Shown piece after piece: positions 53,519 through 63,525 of a stretch of DNA of 64,000 nucleotides. The stretch covers positions 8,701 to 72,700 of the forward strand of contig NZ_SMFP01000001.1 in NCBI RefSeq assembly GCF_004348975.1. Reading direction: 5' to 3'. The translations under genes were made by a program, and so were the position numbers. A model generated the notes under the pieces. The model made no database searches and had not been told where the DNA came from. It saw only the letters and a program-made list of their open reading frames with translations. The DNA is from Antarcticimicrobium sediminis (GTDB lineage Bacteria; Pseudomonadota; Alphaproteobacteria; Rhodobacterales; Rhodobacteraceae). The stretch's first letter is position 1; every line of letters starts with the position of its first letter.

Positions 53519-54940
53519 TCATTCGAGGCCCTCCAGCTTGGTGGGGTCGAAGTTTGGGCCGGGGACCAGTTCCACCCCCTGCTTGCTCATCCGCACTTCC
53601 AGGCCCGCCTCGACATAGGTCGCCTTCAGCCGGTCGACCTCCGCGAAATCCTTGCTCTCCATCGCCGCCTGCCGCGCTGCGGCAAGCCGTGCCTCATGGG
53701 CCGAAAGGTCGACCGACCTCGCAACAAAAACGACACCTGACTGAGAGCGCTTGTATCCCTCACGAGTATCATCACTCAGGAAGCCCAGCCACCTCGCGTT
53801 ATCGAGCAACTTTTGCGGATCGCTCCGCATCGCATTCAGAGCCACTAGGGCCAAATGCGTGTTCAAATCATCGTTCAAAGCTTCGATGGCAGCCGCAGCC
53901 GGTTCGAAGGAGCCCTTTTCGCTCGGCTCGAGATCAACGGTGAGACGCATCCAATCCTCGAGGCGTTTTTTCGCCTCCTCGGCCTTCTTCGCGGTCCAGT
54001 CCATCGGCTTTCGATAGTGCGTGCTGAGAAAAACAAAGCGGATGACTTCTCCGGGTACTTTCCAGCCACCGCTCCAGTTTCCGTCCAGCAAATCGCGCAC
54101 GGTAAAGAAATTGCCCAGCGATTTGGACATCTTCTTGCCCTCGACCTGCAACATCTCGTTGTGCAGCCAATAGCGGGCGAACTCTCCCTTGGGGTGGGCG
54201 CAGCAGCTTTGCGCGATCTCGTTCTCGTGGTGCGGGAACATCAGGTCGTTGCCGCCGCCGTGGATGTCAAAGGACTCCCCCAGCAGTTCATAGCTCATCG
54301 CCGAGCATTCGATATGCCAGCCGGGCCGCCCGCGCCCCCAAGGACTGTCCCAACCGGGCTGGTCGGGCTCAGAGGGTTTCCACAGCACGAAGTCCATCGG
54401 GTTACGCTTGTAAGGCGCCACCTCGACCCGGGCGCCAGCGATCATGTCATCGACCGCCCGGCCCGAGAGCGCACCGTAGGTCTTGTAGCTTTCCACCGCG
54501 AACAGCACGTGCCCCTCGGCGGCATAGGCGTGGCCGCCCGCGATCAGCTCTTCGATCATGGTGACCATCTGCGGGATAAACTCGGTCGCGCGCGGCATGG
54601 CGTCAGGTTCCAGCGCGCCAAGCGCCCCCATGTCCTCGAGAAACCATTGCGTGGTCTCTTCGGTGATCTGGCTGATCTCCCGCCCGCTTTCTTCGGCGCG
54701 CTTGATGATCTTGTCGTCCACATCGGTGAAGTTGCGCACATAAGTGACATGATCGGGGCCATAGACATGGCGCAGCAGTCGATACAGCACGTCAAACACC
54801 ACCACCGGGCGCGCATTGCCCAGATGCGCCCGGTCATAGACGGTCGGGCCGCAGACATACATGCGCACATTGTCCGGGTCGATCGGGGTGAACACCTCTT
54901 TTGTCCGGGTGCGGGTGTTCTGCAGTTTGATCGTCGTCAT
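53519..54940 (-). CDS. cysS: cysteinyl-tRNA synthetase
   Basis: This 473-residue class I synthetase charges tRNA-Cys. C30 ([10 protein letters not shown]) is a zinc ligand, HLGN (39-42) is the HIGH motif, and KMSKS lies in [23 protein letters not shown] and [11 protein letters not shown] carry the remaining zinc ligands. ATG at 54940 with GGAG upstream. It is the only copy in this window and looks intact. Confidence 0.95.
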   Translation of the reverse strand: MTTIKLQNTRTRTKEVFTPIDPDNVRMYVCGPTVYDRAHLGNARPVVVFDVLYRLLRHVYGPDHVTYVRNFTDVDDKIIKRAEESGREISQITEETTQWFLEDMGALGALEPDAMPRATEFIPQMVTMIEELIAGGHAYAAEGHVLFAVESYKTYGALSGRAVDDMIAGARVEVAPYKRNPMDFVLWKPSEPDQPGWDSPWGRGRPGWHIECSAMSYELLGESFDIHGGGNDLMFPHHENEIAQSCCAHPKGEFARYWLHNEMLQVEGKKMSKSLGNFFTVRDLLDGNWSGGWKVPGEVIRFVFLSTHYRKPMDWTAKKAEEAKKRLEDWMRLTVDLEPSEKGSFEPAAAAIEALNDDLNTHLALVALNAMRSDPQKLLDNARWLGFLSDDTREGYKRSQSGVVFVARSVDLSAHEARLAAARQAAMESKDFAEVDRLKATYVEAGLEVRMSKQGVELVPGPNFDPTKLEGLE

Positions 54941-55376
54941 GACGTGACTCCTCAACGGCGCAGCGCGTGGCGCGTGGCGCGGGCTTAGCAACTTGTCTCG
55001 GAGATGAAAACGACAGAAACCGGCCCGCTGGTGCGATCAGCGCGGAATAATGCAGCAAATAATGGTGCGGCAAATGCGGTTCATGGCATCCCCGATAGCA
55101 TGGGCGCGCGGCAGTGGGAAGATGAAATGAACGCCGCCATAGCCTCCGCCCTGCCCCCTTCGAGGTGCAGGCCCGCCCCAAGGACGGGTTACCGCCGCAT
55201 GGCGATAACCCTTGTGGACGTGGCCTTCGCCGAGGCCCTGAGGACGCTTTGTACCTTTGCCGAGCGGCAGGTCTGAAAGGCGGGCACGTTTAACCGTCGG
55301 GCGAGGGTGACACGCCTTGCCCTTCCCCTGATCTGCCCCCTATGATGTCGCGATACACGCTAAGGGAGAAACCGCA
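54941..55376. other. gap between cysS and the fkbM-like gene
   Basis: This 436-bp gap lies between divergent genes and must hold both promoters. One 90-codon frame at 55004-55276 is open but has no family resemblance and no ribosome site. Nothing else was recognised. Confidence 0.5.
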
Positions 55377-56033
55377 ATGGCATCACTGAAACGCTGGCTG
55401 GACCGCCGGCGCAATCCGTGGAAAGGCATTGCTTTCGACTCCTTCCGTCGCTTCCGCAAGGACAAGGCCGCCGCCCGGCTGCGTGATTTCTTCGATCTTG
55501 AACCCGGCTCTGTCGCGCTTGATTTCGGCGGCTTCGAAGGCGATTGGACCGATGCGGTTCTGGCTGCACAGCCCGAAGCCCGCGTGCATGTGTTCGAGCC
55601 CCATCCCCGCTATGCCGCTGCGCTGCGCGAGAAGTACAAGGATCGGCCGGGCGTCTGTGTGCATGACTTCGCACTGGGGCGGTTCGCTGGAACGCTGTCG
55701 TTGTCGGATGCTGGCAATGCCTCCTCGGCGGTCGACGATCACACCCGCAGCTTTACCGCCCCCGTGGTCGCCGTGCGCGATTTCTTTGCCGAGCAGAAGA
55801 TCGGCAAGGTGCAAGTGGCCAAGATAAATATCGAGGGCGGCGAGTATGATCTGTTGCCGGCGCTGATAGAGGCCGGGCTGATCGGCCAGATCGCGCGGCT
55901 GATGGTGCAGTTCCACCTGTTCAAACCCGAATATCAATCCGCGCGCGGCGCCATCCTCAAGCGGCTGTCGCTGACCCATGATCCGGCTTGGTCGTACCCG
56001 TTCATATGGGAAGAATGGCGGATCAAGGCCTGA
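55377..56033 (+). CDS. FkbM-family methyltransferase
   Basis: This 218-residue protein has the FkbM SAM-binding fold. VALDFGGFEGDWTDAVLA is motif I, VHVFEPHPRYAA binds the cofactor ribose, and KINIEGGEYDLLPALIEAG is the FkbM hallmark. AGGGAG lies upstream of the ATG. Members methylate sugars or natural products. No surface-polysaccharide genes are adjacent, so the target is unknown. Confidence 0.87.
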   Translation: MASLKRWLDRRRNPWKGIAFDSFRRFRKDKAAARLRDFFDLEPGSVALDFGGFEGDWTDAVLAAQPEARVHVFEPHPRYAAALREKYKDRPGVCVHDFALGRFAGTLSLSDAGNASSAVDDHTRSFTAPVVAVRDFFAEQKIGKVQVAKINIEGGEYDLLPALIEAGLIGQIARLMVQFHLFKPEYQSARGAILKRLSLTHDPAWSYPFIWEEWRIKA

Positions 56034-56072
56034 ATTCATAAGGAATTCCCAGCAAGCGCTGACAGAAAAATA

Positions 56073-56091
56073 GGGGGGCCACCGGCCCCCC
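56073..56091 (+). terminator. terminator after the fkbM-like gene
   Basis: GGGGGGCC (56073-56080) and GGCCCCCC (56084-56091) form a perfect 8-bp stem with a 3-nt loop, 40 bp after the stop. TTCAGTTTC follows, a weak T-rich run. Confidence 0.65.
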
Positions 56092-56227
56092 TTCAGTTTC
56101 GCCATCCAGGCTCATCTCGTTGACTGCTCAATGTGTGTTTTTGCCTGCGGCCTGGACGTCGTCGGGGGCGAGCGCACCCGCCCCTGGAGAGAGTGGGAAG
56201 GACGATAGCCAGCCCCACCCTGTGCGC

Positions 56228-56284
56228 GCGGAAAATCAGAGATTTTCCGCCGGGCGGGACAGAGCGGAAACCAAAGGTTTCTGC
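56228..56284 (-). terminator. two tandem hairpins downstream of nrdJ
   Basis: The first is a perfect 10-bp stem GCGGAAAATC/GATTTTCCGC (56228-56250). The second is GCGGAAACC with GGTTTCTGC (56264-56284, one wobble). Both have AGA or AAA loops and share the GCGGAAA start. They lie 110-170 bp after the nrdJ stop and may form a double terminator. Confidence 0.5.
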
Positions 56285-56397
56285 AAAGGCCCGCACCGTG
56301 TCTGTTCTGGCCGGGCGTTGCCGCCCTCAGCCAAATTCGTCGGGGCCGGACCCGAAGGCCACCTCTGCCCCTGAACGCCGTTGCCGGCGCTGTTCGC

Positions 56398-59300
56398 TCA
56401 GCTACACCCCGACGTTCCGCCGCAGGTGTTGCATTTCATGCAGGTGCCGTTGCGCACCAGCGTGTAGTTGCCGCATTCGCCGCAGGCCTCGCCCTCATAG
56501 CCCTGCATCTTGGCTTTGACGCGGGCATCCATCGACACGGTGCCGCTGCTCATGGCGGTGCTGCTGGCGGCAAGGGTGCTGGCCGATGCGGTTTCAGGCA
56601 CCAGCGTGTGCAGGGCCGCGCCAGGATCGCTGGCGCCTTTCAGCGCGGTTGCGCCCAGGCTTTGACCGCCGCTCAGCACGATCAGTTCCTGTGGCAGCCG
56701 CTTGCGCAGATAGCCGGTGGAGCTGATCTGTTTCAGCACTTCCAGCGAGCGGCTGGCGGCGGATTCGCTCATCTCGGAAATGTTCGAAACCCCGTCGGAC
56801 TCGCCATGCCCCAGATCGTCAAAGCTGGTGCCCTGCGGTTTGATATGGGCCAGATCGGTGCGGTCGAGATAGCTGACCGCAAGTTCGCGGAAGATGTAAT
56901 CAAGGATCGAGGTGGCATTCTTGATGCTGTCATTGCCCTGCACCATGCCCGCCGGTTCGAACTTGGTGAAGGTGAAGGCATCGACGAATTCCTCCAGCGG
57001 CACGCCGTATTGCAGGCCAACCGAGATGGCGATGGCGAAGTTGTTCATCATCGCGCGAAAGCCGGCCCCCTCCTTGTGCATGTCGATAAAGATCTCGCCC
57101 AGATGGCCATCCTCGTATTCGCCGGTGCGCAGATAGACCTTGTGCCCGCCAACGATGGATTTTTGGGTATAGCCCTTGCGCCGTGTCGGCATCTTTTCAC
57201 GGCCGCGCGCGACCTCTTTGATGACGACTTTTTCGATCACCTTCTGCGCCAGTGTCACCGCCTTTTCCTGCGCCGATCCGGTGGCGAGGATGTCTTCGGC
57301 CTCTTCATCGTCCTCGACCAGCGCCGCCGCCAAAGGCTGGCTCAGCTTGGAGCCGTCGCGATACAGCGCGTTGGCTTTCACGCCCAAGCTCCAGCTCAGC
57401 TCATAGGCTTTCTGGCAATCCTCGATGCTGGCGTCATTGGGCATGTTGATCGTCTTGGAGATCGCGCCCGAGATAAAGCTTTGCGCCGCCGCCATCATAG
57501 TGATGTGGCTGTTCACGCCAAGGAACCGCTTGCCCTTTTTGCCGCAGGGGTTGGCGCAATCGAAGATGCTGTAATGCTCCTCGCGCAGATGCGGCGCGCC
57601 TTCCAGCGTCATGGTTCCGCAGACATGGTCATTCGCCGCCTCGATATCCGCGCGGGAATAGCCCAGATGCCGCAGCAGATCAAAACTGGGATCGTTCAGC
57701 TTTTCAGCCGGGATGCCCAGCACGCTTTTGCAGAACTCTTCGCCCAGCGTCCACTGGTTGAAGACAAAGCGGATATCAAAGGCGCTTTCCAGCGAGGCTT
57801 CGATCTTGGCCAACTCGTTCTCGCCAAAGCCATGCCCGATCAGCGTGGTCGCGTTGATCGCCGGGGCGTTGCCGATGCTGCCATGGCCCACCGCATAGGC
57901 GACGATCTCTTCGATCTCGGCGCTGGAGTAGCCGAGGTTTTCAAGCGCCGCAGGAACCGAGCGGTTGATGATCTTGAAATATCCGCCGCCCGCCAGTTTC
58001 TTGAACTTCACCAGCGCAAAGTCAGGCTCGATCCCGGTGGTGTCGCAATCCATCACCAGCCCGATCGTGCCGGTCGGCGCGATCACCGAAACCTGCGCGT
58101 TGCGATAGCCGTGTTTTTCGCCCAGCCGCAGCGCGTCGTCCCAGGACGACATCGCCAGTTCGACCAGCCGCGCGTCGGGGCAGTTGGCATGATCCAGCGG
58201 CACCGGTTTGACGGCAAGCTCTTCATAGCCCGCACCATTGCCCTGCGCCGCGTTGCGGTGGTTGCGGATGACGCGCAGCATATGCTTGGCGTTGCGGTCA
58301 TAGCTGGCAAAAGCCCCCAGTTCACCCGCGATTTCGGCGCTGGTGGCATAGGCGGTGCCGGTCATGATCGCGGTCAGCGCACCCGCCATAGCGCGGCCGC
58401 CGTCGCTGTCATAGCTCAGGCCCATGTTCATCAGCAGGCCACCGATATTGGCATAGCCCAGACCCAGCGTGCGGAAGTCATAGGACAGCTGCGCGATCTC
58501 TTTCGACGGGAACTGCGCCATCGTCACGCTGATCTCCAGCGTCAGCGTCCACAGCCGGGTGGCGTGCATGTAATCTTCGGCCTGAAACACACCGTCCTTG
58601 TAGAAGGTCAGCAGGTTCATCGACGCCAGATTGCAGGCGGTGTCGTCGAGAAACATGTATTCCGAACAAGGGTTCGAGCCGCGGATCGGACCATCTGCCG
58701 GGCAGGTATGCCAGGCGTTCACGGTATCGTGGAACTGGATCCCCGGATCAGCACAGGCCCAAGCAGCATGGCCGACCTTTTCCCACAGATCGCGCGCCTT
58801 GACGGTTTTTTGCACTGCGCCATTGGTGCGGTTGATCAGGTCCCAGTCGCCATCCTCGCGCACGGCCTTGAGAAAGGCGTCGGTGACCCGGATCGAGTTG
58901 TTGGAGTTCTGGCCCGAGACCGAGCTATAGGCCTCGGAATCCCAATCGGTGTCATAGGTCGGGAACTCGATGCTGGTATAGCCCTGCTTGGCGTAATCCA
59001 GCACCCGTTTGACATAGGTCTCGGGGATCGCCGATCTCTTGGCGTCGCGGATCGCCGATTTCAGGGTGGCGTTGGTCTTGGGGTCGCAGGCATCCTCGAT
59101 ACTGCCATCCCAGGATTTGATCGCCGCAAAGATTCCGTTGAGTTTCAGCTCGTGCATCTTGGAGCCGGCAACGATGCTGGCCACTTTCTGCTCTTCCAGC
59201 ACCTTCCAGTCGATGAATTCCTCGATATCGGGGTGATCGGCATCGACGATGACCATCTTGGCCGCGCGTCGCGTGGTGCCGCCCGATTTGATCGCGCCCG

Positions 59301-60072
59301 CCGCCCGGTCGCCGATCTTGAGAAAGCCCATCAGCCCGCTCGACTTGCCACCGCCCGAAAGCGACTCGCCCTCGGCGCGCAACCGGCTGAAATTGGTGCC
59401 GGTGCCCGAGCCGTATTTGAACAGCCGCGCCTCTCGCACCCAAAGATCCATGATGCCGCCTTCGTTCACCAGATCGTCCTTGACCGACTGGATGAAGCAG
59501 GCATGCGGCTGCGGATGCTCATAGCTGGATTTCGACTTGGTCAGCTTGCCGCTTTTGTAATCGACATAGTAATGGCCCTGCGCCGGACCGTCGATGCCAT
59601 AGGCCCAGTGCAGCCCGGTGTTGAACCATTGCGGCGAGTTCGGCGCGGCGCGCTGGGTGGCCAGCATATAGCGCATCTCGTCAAAATAGGCGCGGGCGTC
59701 CTTCTCGGTCGAAAAATAGCCGCCCTTCCAACCCCAATAGGCCCAAGCCCCGGCAAGACGGTCAAACACTTGCTTGGACGATGTCTCGCCCACTGTCTCG
59801 ACATCGTCGCCATCCGGGACCGACCGCCACAGGAACTCGGGCACGCCCTTTTCGCGGACCGTCTTCAAACGCGTCGGCACGCCGGCCTTGCGGAAGTATT
59901 TCTGTGCGATCACATCGCTGGCGACTTGGCTCCAGCGTGCAGGAATCTCGATATTCTCCAACCGGAACACGATGGTGCCGTCCGGGTTGCGGATCTCGGA
60001 GGTCGCGGACACGAAATCGAGATCAGCGTATGCGTCCTGCCCTGCTTTGGTGAAGTTTCTTTCGATTTTCAT
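56398..60072 (-). CDS. nrdJ: adenosylcobalamin-dependent (class II) ribonucleotide reductase
   Basis: This 1224-residue enzyme reduces ribonucleotides using vitamin B12 and needs no oxygen. Readable blocks include [34 protein letters not shown], the active-site [16 protein letters not shown], and the C-terminal zinc-type CGECGNY...CMKCNTCGG end. Its length matches the long NrdJ form of alphaproteobacteria. ATG at 60072 (MKIERNFTK); a 34-codon extension upstream is open but unlike the family. A 560-bp structured leader separates it from tRNA-Pro. Dyads resembling NrdR boxes lie in the leader. Confidence 0.94.
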   Translation of the reverse strand: MKIERNFTKAGQDAYADLDFVSATSEIRNPDGTIVFRLENIEIPARWSQVASDVIAQKYFRKAGVPTRLKTVREKGVPEFLWRSVPDGDDVETVGETSSKQVFDRLAGAWAYWGWKGGYFSTEKDARAYFDEMRYMLATQRAAPNSPQWFNTGLHWAYGIDGPAQGHYYVDYKSGKLTKSKSSYEHPQPHACFIQSVKDDLVNEGGIMDLWVREARLFKYGSGTGTNFSRLRAEGESLSGGGKSSGLMGFLKIGDRAAGAIKSGGTTRRAAKMVIVDADHPDIEEFIDWKVLEEQKVASIVAGSKMHELKLNGIFAAIKSWDGSIEDACDPKTNATLKSAIRDAKRSAIPETYVKRVLDYAKQGYTSIEFPTYDTDWDSEAYSSVSGQNSNNSIRVTDAFLKAVREDGDWDLINRTNGAVQKTVKARDLWEKVGHAAWACADPGIQFHDTVNAWHTCPADGPIRGSNPCSEYMFLDDTACNLASMNLLTFYKDGVFQAEDYMHATRLWTLTLEISVTMAQFPSKEIAQLSYDFRTLGLGYANIGGLLMNMGLSYDSDGGRAMAGALTAIMTGTAYATSAEIAGELGAFASYDRNAKHMLRVIRNHRNAAQGNGAGYEELAVKPVPLDHANCPDARLVELAMSSWDDALRLGEKHGYRNAQVSVIAPTGTIGLVMDCDTTGIEPDFALVKFKKLAGGGYFKIINRSVPAALENLGYSSAEIEEIVAYAVGHGSIGNAPAINATTLIGHGFGENELAKIEASLESAFDIRFVFNQWTLGEEFCKSVLGIPAEKLNDPSFDLLRHLGYSRADIEAANDHVCGTMTLEGAPHLREEHYSIFDCANPCGKKGKRFLGVNSHITMMAAAQSFISGAISKTINMPNDASIEDCQKAYELSWSLGVKANALYRDGSKLSQPLAAALVEDDEEAEDILATGSAQEKAVTLAQKVIEKVVIKEVARGREKMPTRRKGYTQKSIVGGHKVYLRTGEYEDGHLGEIFIDMHKEGAGFRAMMNNFAIAISVGLQYGVPLEEFVDAFTFTKFEPAGMVQGNDSIKNATSILDYIFRELAVSYLDRTDLAHIKPQGTSFDDLGHGESDGVSNISEMSESAASRSLEVLKQISSTGYLRKRLPQELIVLSGGQSLGATALKGASDPGAALHTLVPETASASTLAASSTAMSSGTVSMDARVKAKMQGYEGEACGECGNYTLVRNGTCMKCNTCGGTSGCS

Positions 60073-60264
60073 GCTTGCTGCCTCTGATCTTCGCTTCGCG
60101 TTCAGCCCGGGGTCCGGACCAGTCCCTTTGACGCACGCGGCGCCCTTTTTCCGGCGGATGCATTTTCGAGCCATATCCTGCTGCGGGGCCGCCTAGGGGC
60201 CACCGCATCCGGCATTTTGCCGATGCCATGAAATGCTTGTTTTCCGCTCTCACCCGCCGGGAGC

Positions 60265-60290
60265 CCTAGTTTTAGGCACTAGATTTAGTG
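60265..60290. promoter_or_regulatory. tandem dyads resembling NrdR boxes
   Basis: CCTA-GTTT-TAGG (60265-60276) and CACTA-GATT-TAGTG (60277-60290) lie side by side; the words CTAGTTTTAG and CTAGATTTAG are repeated 13 bp apart. The second resembles the NrdR consensus CACTATATATAGTG. They lie about 200 bp upstream of nrdJ. The spacing is shorter than the usual NrdR pair, so the call is tentative. Confidence 0.45.
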
Positions 60291-60538
60291 GCTCGTCGGC
60301 TGACCTACACAATTTGAAGCAAATGGGCGGGGGTGGTCAACGACTTTATTTGCCCTATCGGGCCAAATTTTCCGTTGACCCTTGCTGTCGTCGCGAGACG
60401 CCCCGATTCCTCCACAGGATGCTGCACAGAATGCTGCGGGGCAGCAGTTCACAGCCCGCCTCAACAGCGCCGTTGAACCTGTTTTTATACAAAGGAAAAC
60501 CCCGGTGCAGCCCCCTGCGCGCGGTTGCACCGCAGCAT

Positions 60539-60557
60539 CCGCGCAGCATTTGCGCGG
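60539..60557 (-). terminator. hairpin downstream of tRNA-Pro
   Basis: CCGCGCA (60539-60545) and TGCGCGG (60551-60557) form a perfect 7-bp stem with a GCATT loop, 77 bp after the tRNA-Pro 3' end. It may end the tRNA transcript or be part of the nrdJ leader. Confidence 0.4.
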
Positions 60558-60571
60558 AAATTCTGTGCTAA

Positions 60572-60585
60572 CCACAATATATGGG
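60572..60585. promoter_or_regulatory. second NrdR-like site
   Basis: CCACAATATATGGG is an AT-core dyad that resembles one NrdR half-site well and the other poorly. It lies in an AT-rich patch just after tRNA-Pro, where an nrdJ promoter could sit. Confidence 0.3.
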
Positions 60586-60633
60586 AGGTATCGGCTGCCG
60601 ACCTCTATATGAGGCCAGCGAATCGCCGAATGT

Positions 60634-60710
60634 TGGTCGGGGCGGAGAGACTCGAACTCACGACCCCCTGTTCCCAAAACAGGTGCGCTACCAGACTGCG
60701 CCACGCCCCG
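60634..60710 (-). tRNA. tRNA-Pro(UGG)
   Basis: This 77-nt class I tRNA has acceptor CGGGGCG pairing with CGCCCCG, the anticodon loop TTTGGGA (anticodon TGG), T-loop TTCGAGT and an encoded CCA. It reads CCA and CCG codons. Confidence 0.95.
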
Positions 60711-60752
60711 ATCCGAGGTCTGTCTAGCGGGAGTTCTCTTGCTTGGAAAGCC

Positions 60753-61226
60753 CTAACAGGGCCAAGCGACCGCTTCCCCGGAAAAAACCGGGTGACGCAG
60801 CATGGACCCCGGCGCGATCCCATAGCGCGCGGCCAAGGTGGCGTTGATTTCCAACACGGCGAACACGCCCGGCCCGCCGTCGATCGGCGTCAGATCGCCG
60901 GGAATCGCCCCGGAATGCACCCGGGTCACGCGCCCGGTCTGGTCGACAAAGATCATGTCGAGCGGGATCAGGGTATTTTTCATCCAGAAGCTGGCCCGTT
61001 GCGGGCGTTCATAGACGAACAGCATCCCGGCCCCGCGCGGCATAGTTTCGCGAAACATCAGCCCGCGACCGCGTGCCGCCGGCGTATCGGCAAGCTCGAT
61101 GGTGAACTGGGTCTGGCCCCAGTCGCCCCGCAGATCGACCCGGTCGTCGCGACACGCGCTGGTGGTGTCGGCCTGCGCCGCCGCCGCGCCCAGAATCAGG
61201 ACCAGAACAGCGACAAGCCGGCGCAT
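60753..61226 (-). CDS. DUF192 family exported protein
   Basis: This 157-residue protein starts with a signal peptide (RRLVAVLVLILGAAAAQA). It has the DUF192 blocks ARGRGLMFRETMPRGAGMLFVY, SFWMKNTLIPLDMIFVD and GVFAVLEINATLAARYGI. The function is unknown; the fold is a small barrel found in envelope proteins. The ATG overlaps the stop of the cold-shock gene (TAATG), so the two are coupled. Confidence 0.88.
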   Translation of the reverse strand: MRRLVAVLVLILGAAAAQADTTSACRDDRVDLRGDWGQTQFTIELADTPAARGRGLMFRETMPRGAGMLFVYERPQRASFWMKNTLIPLDMIFVDQTGRVTRVHSGAIPGDLTPIDGGPGVFAVLEINATLAARYGIAPGSMLRHPVFSGEAVAWPC

Positions 61227-61768
61227 TACAACGCCACCTGCTCGGTCAGCGCGACTTCCCAGGCCATCACCTCGGCGGCCATGCGACCGCGACGCCCCTC
61301 GATGACACGCATTGCCAGCGCTTCGCCCGGCTGCAGATCCGCCAGACCCGAGCGGCGCAGCACCTCGATATGCAAGAATACATCCTCGTTGCGCCCGAAG
61401 ATATTGGCGAAGCCGAACCCTTTGGCCTTGTCGAACCATTTCACCCGCGCCGGTTCCAACGGTCTTTGCTGGATCTCGATCGGGTCAAGATGGCTGAAGT
61501 CGGACAGAACCGGGCCCTCTTCCTCACGCTCGGGCGGCGTCACGGAAAGCACTTCGATCGCCTGCACACCGCGATCCGTATGCTGCGTCATCAGCTCGAT
61601 TCCCGCCCCGTCGGCCACAGAACTTTGCCCGAAATTCCGCAACACGTTCATATGAAGCAGGATATCCGGGCCGCCTTGGTCCGAGACAACAAAGCCATAG
61701 CCCTTGGCCGGGTCGAACCATTTCACCTGACCTTTGATGTGGTCCATACTACTCAGATCTTCTGCCAC
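61226..61768 (-). CDS. double cold-shock-domain protein
   Basis: This 180-residue protein has two cold-shock domains. The first (about 10-75) has GQVKWFDPAKGYGFVVSD and the second (about 105-170) has ARVKWFDKAKGFGFANIFG and DVFLHIEVL. The two RNP motifs in each domain bind single-stranded RNA or DNA. I prefer the GTG at 61768; an ATG seven codons later and longer frames upstream are possible. This two-domain form is common in alphaproteobacteria. Confidence 0.88.
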   Translation of the reverse strand: MAEDLSSMDHIKGQVKWFDPAKGYGFVVSDQGGPDILLHMNVLRNFGQSSVADGAGIELMTQHTDRGVQAIEVLSVTPPEREEEGPVLSDFSHLDPIEIQQRPLEPARVKWFDKAKGFGFANIFGRNEDVFLHIEVLRRSGLADLQPGEALAMRVIEGRRGRMAAEVMAWEVALTEQVAL

Positions 61769-61919
61769 GTCTGCTTTTCCGCATTTTGTGCTGTCATGCC
61801 GGAACGGCATGTGCCGGGATTTGTGCAATATGTAAGCGTAACAATTCAAGTTGAAAACATCCAAATGGGCGAAAATCCGCATATATTTTCAAAGCCTTGC
61901 ATTTCACGTCACGTGAATA

Positions 61920-62525
61920 TCAGGGGCTCAGACGGTCAATTTTCCACACGGTTTCAGCGGTTTCGCGGCGCCAGACGAACCTGTCATGCAACCGGAACGC
62001 GCCATCCGCCCAGAATTCGATCTCCAGCGGGATCAGCCGATATCCGCCCCAAAACGGCGGCCGCGGCGGGTTGAGCCCCAGTTGCGGGGTCAATTTCGCC
62101 ACGTCAGCCAGCAGCGTCGCGCGACTCTCCAACGGTTGCGACTGGTGCGAGGCCCAGGCGCCAAGGCGGCTCTTGAGCGAACGCGACTTGTAATAGGCAT
62201 CCGCCTGCGGCCCGTCTTCACGGCTGATCCTGCCGCGCACCCGGATCTGGCGGCGCAGCGATTTCCAGTGCAGCACAAAGGCGGCCATGCCGGCCTGATC
62301 CAACTCTTGCGCCTTGGTGCTGCCGTAGTTGGTGTAAAAGACGAACGCCGCCGGCTCGATCTCCTTGAGCAGGACCATGCGCACATTCGGCATGCCCTGC
62401 CCGTCCACCGTTGAAAGCGCGATCGCATTCGGATCGTTCACTTCGGCCCGCTCGGCTTCGGCAAGCCATTCGCTGGCGATCACGAACGGGTCATCGCCCG
62501 CAAAAATACCACTTCTGTCGGCCAT
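61920..62525 (-). CDS. pdxH: pyridoxamine 5'-phosphate oxidase
   Basis: This 201-residue FMN enzyme makes pyridoxal phosphate. Typical blocks are [55 protein letters not shown], and the C-terminal FRLHDRFVW. The length is standard. It is divergent from fabI. Confidence 0.93.
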   Translation of the reverse strand: MADRSGIFAGDDPFVIASEWLAEAERAEVNDPNAIALSTVDGQGMPNVRMVLLKEIEPAAFVFYTNYGSTKAQELDQAGMAAFVLHWKSLRRQIRVRGRISREDGPQADAYYKSRSLKSRLGAWASHQSQPLESRATLLADVAKLTPQLGLNPPRPPFWGGYRLIPLEIEFWADGAFRLHDRFVWRRETAETVWKIDRLSP

Positions 62526-62676
62526 AATATCCCCATCAACGTTCCAGCATCGAGCGTAGAGCGCGCCCCGGCGCGCGGCAAGCCTGATACGCTGCGGCAA
62601 ATCTGATCCTCTTGATGCCTCAGGACCAATCGCCTAAACGTCGTTCTCACACCGTACACAGAGGCGGAGATCCTTC

Positions 62677-63483
62677 ATGTCAAATCAGTTGCTGGCCGGC
62701 AAACGCGGCCTGATCATGGGCCTGGCCAATGACAAATCCATCGCCTGGGGCATCGCTCGGGCTCTGGCCGGCGCTGGCGCCGAGCTGGCGTTTTCCTATC
62801 AGGGCGATGCGCTGAAGAAACGGGTCGACCCGCTTGCGGCCCAACTTGGCAGCGATATCGTGCTGCCCTGCGATGTAGGCGACGAAGGTTCGATCGACGC
62901 GCTGTTCTCGGGCCTGCAAGAGCGCTGGGGCACGTTGGACTTCGTGGTGCATGCCATCGGGTTTTCCGACAAGAACGAACTGCGCGGGCGCTATGTCGAT
63001 ACCAGCCGCGCCAATTTCCAGCTGAGCATGGATATCTCGGTCTATTCCTTTACCGCCGTGGTGCAGCGCGCCGAAAAGATGATGTCCGAGGGCGGAAGCT
63101 GTCTGACGCTGACCTACTATGGTGCTGAAAAGGTGATGCCGCATTATAACGTGATGGGCGTGGCCAAGGCCGCGCTGGAGGCTTCGGTGCGCTATCTCGC
63201 CGAGGATCTGGGCAAGGACGGCATCCGCGTCAACGCGATCAGCGCCGGCCCGATCAAGACGCTGGCCGCTTCTGGCATCGGCGATTTCCGCTACATCATG
63301 AAGTGGAACGAATACAACTCGCCGCTGCGTCGCAACGTGACCATCGACGATGTCGGCAAGTCGGCGCTGTATCTGTTGTCCGATCTGGGGTCCGGTGTCA
63401 CCGGCGAGGTGCTGCATGTGGACGCCGGCTATCACGCCGTTGGCATGAAGGCCGTGGACGCCCCCGACATTGCCAAGGGCTGA
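62677..63483 (+). CDS. fabI: enoyl-ACP reductase (NADH), FabI
   Basis: This 268-residue short-chain-type reductase completes each fatty-acid elongation cycle. The N-terminal GLANDKSIAWGIA binds NADH, and the catalytic Tyr and Lys are spaced as in FabI (YNVMGVAK). SAGPIKTLAASGI is the mobile substrate loop targeted by triclosan. GGCGGAGA lies upstream of the ATG. It is followed by a phosphoribosyltransferase gene. Confidence 0.94.
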   Translation: MSNQLLAGKRGLIMGLANDKSIAWGIARALAGAGAELAFSYQGDALKKRVDPLAAQLGSDIVLPCDVGDEGSIDALFSGLQERWGTLDFVVHAIGFSDKNELRGRYVDTSRANFQLSMDISVYSFTAVVQRAEKMMSEGGSCLTLTYYGAEKVMPHYNVMGVAKAALEASVRYLAEDLGKDGIRVNAISAGPIKTLAASGIGDFRYIMKWNEYNSPLRRNVTIDDVGKSALYLLSDLGSGVTGEVLHVDAGYHAVGMKAVDAPDIAKG

Positions 63484-63525
63484 CCGCCCCGCCTCCTCCA
63501 AGGACCAACGAAAGGATCCGCTGCC

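Larger units (their letters stand above)
56034..56397. other. gap between convergent fkbM-like gene and nrdJ
   Basis: This 364-bp gap between convergent genes contains three stable hairpins, listed separately, and no recognisable gene. Confidence 0.5.
60073..60633. promoter_or_regulatory. structured leader region of nrdJ
   Basis: This 561-bp gap between tRNA-Pro and nrdJ has many paired segments: GGATGCTGC (60417-60425) with GCAGCATCC (60532-60540), and CGGTGCA (60503-60509) with TGCACCG (60526-60532). TTGACC on the minus strand near 60340 could be a -35 element. I saw no B12-riboswitch consensus. Confidence 0.45.

Noticed and set aside
55004-55276. A 90-codon plus-strand frame between cysS and the fkbM-like gene
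   Set aside because: It has no ribosome site, no family resemblance and irregular composition.
56608-60087. A 1159-codon open frame on the plus strand opposite nrdJ
   Set aside because: It is the antisense shadow of a clear class II ribonucleotide reductase. GC-rich codon use keeps the opposite strand open, and the translation has no family features.
60073-60633. Cobalamin riboswitch in front of nrdJ
   Set aside because: I could not find the conserved B12-box or core segments. B12 riboswitches are also more usual before B12-independent reductases or transport genes.
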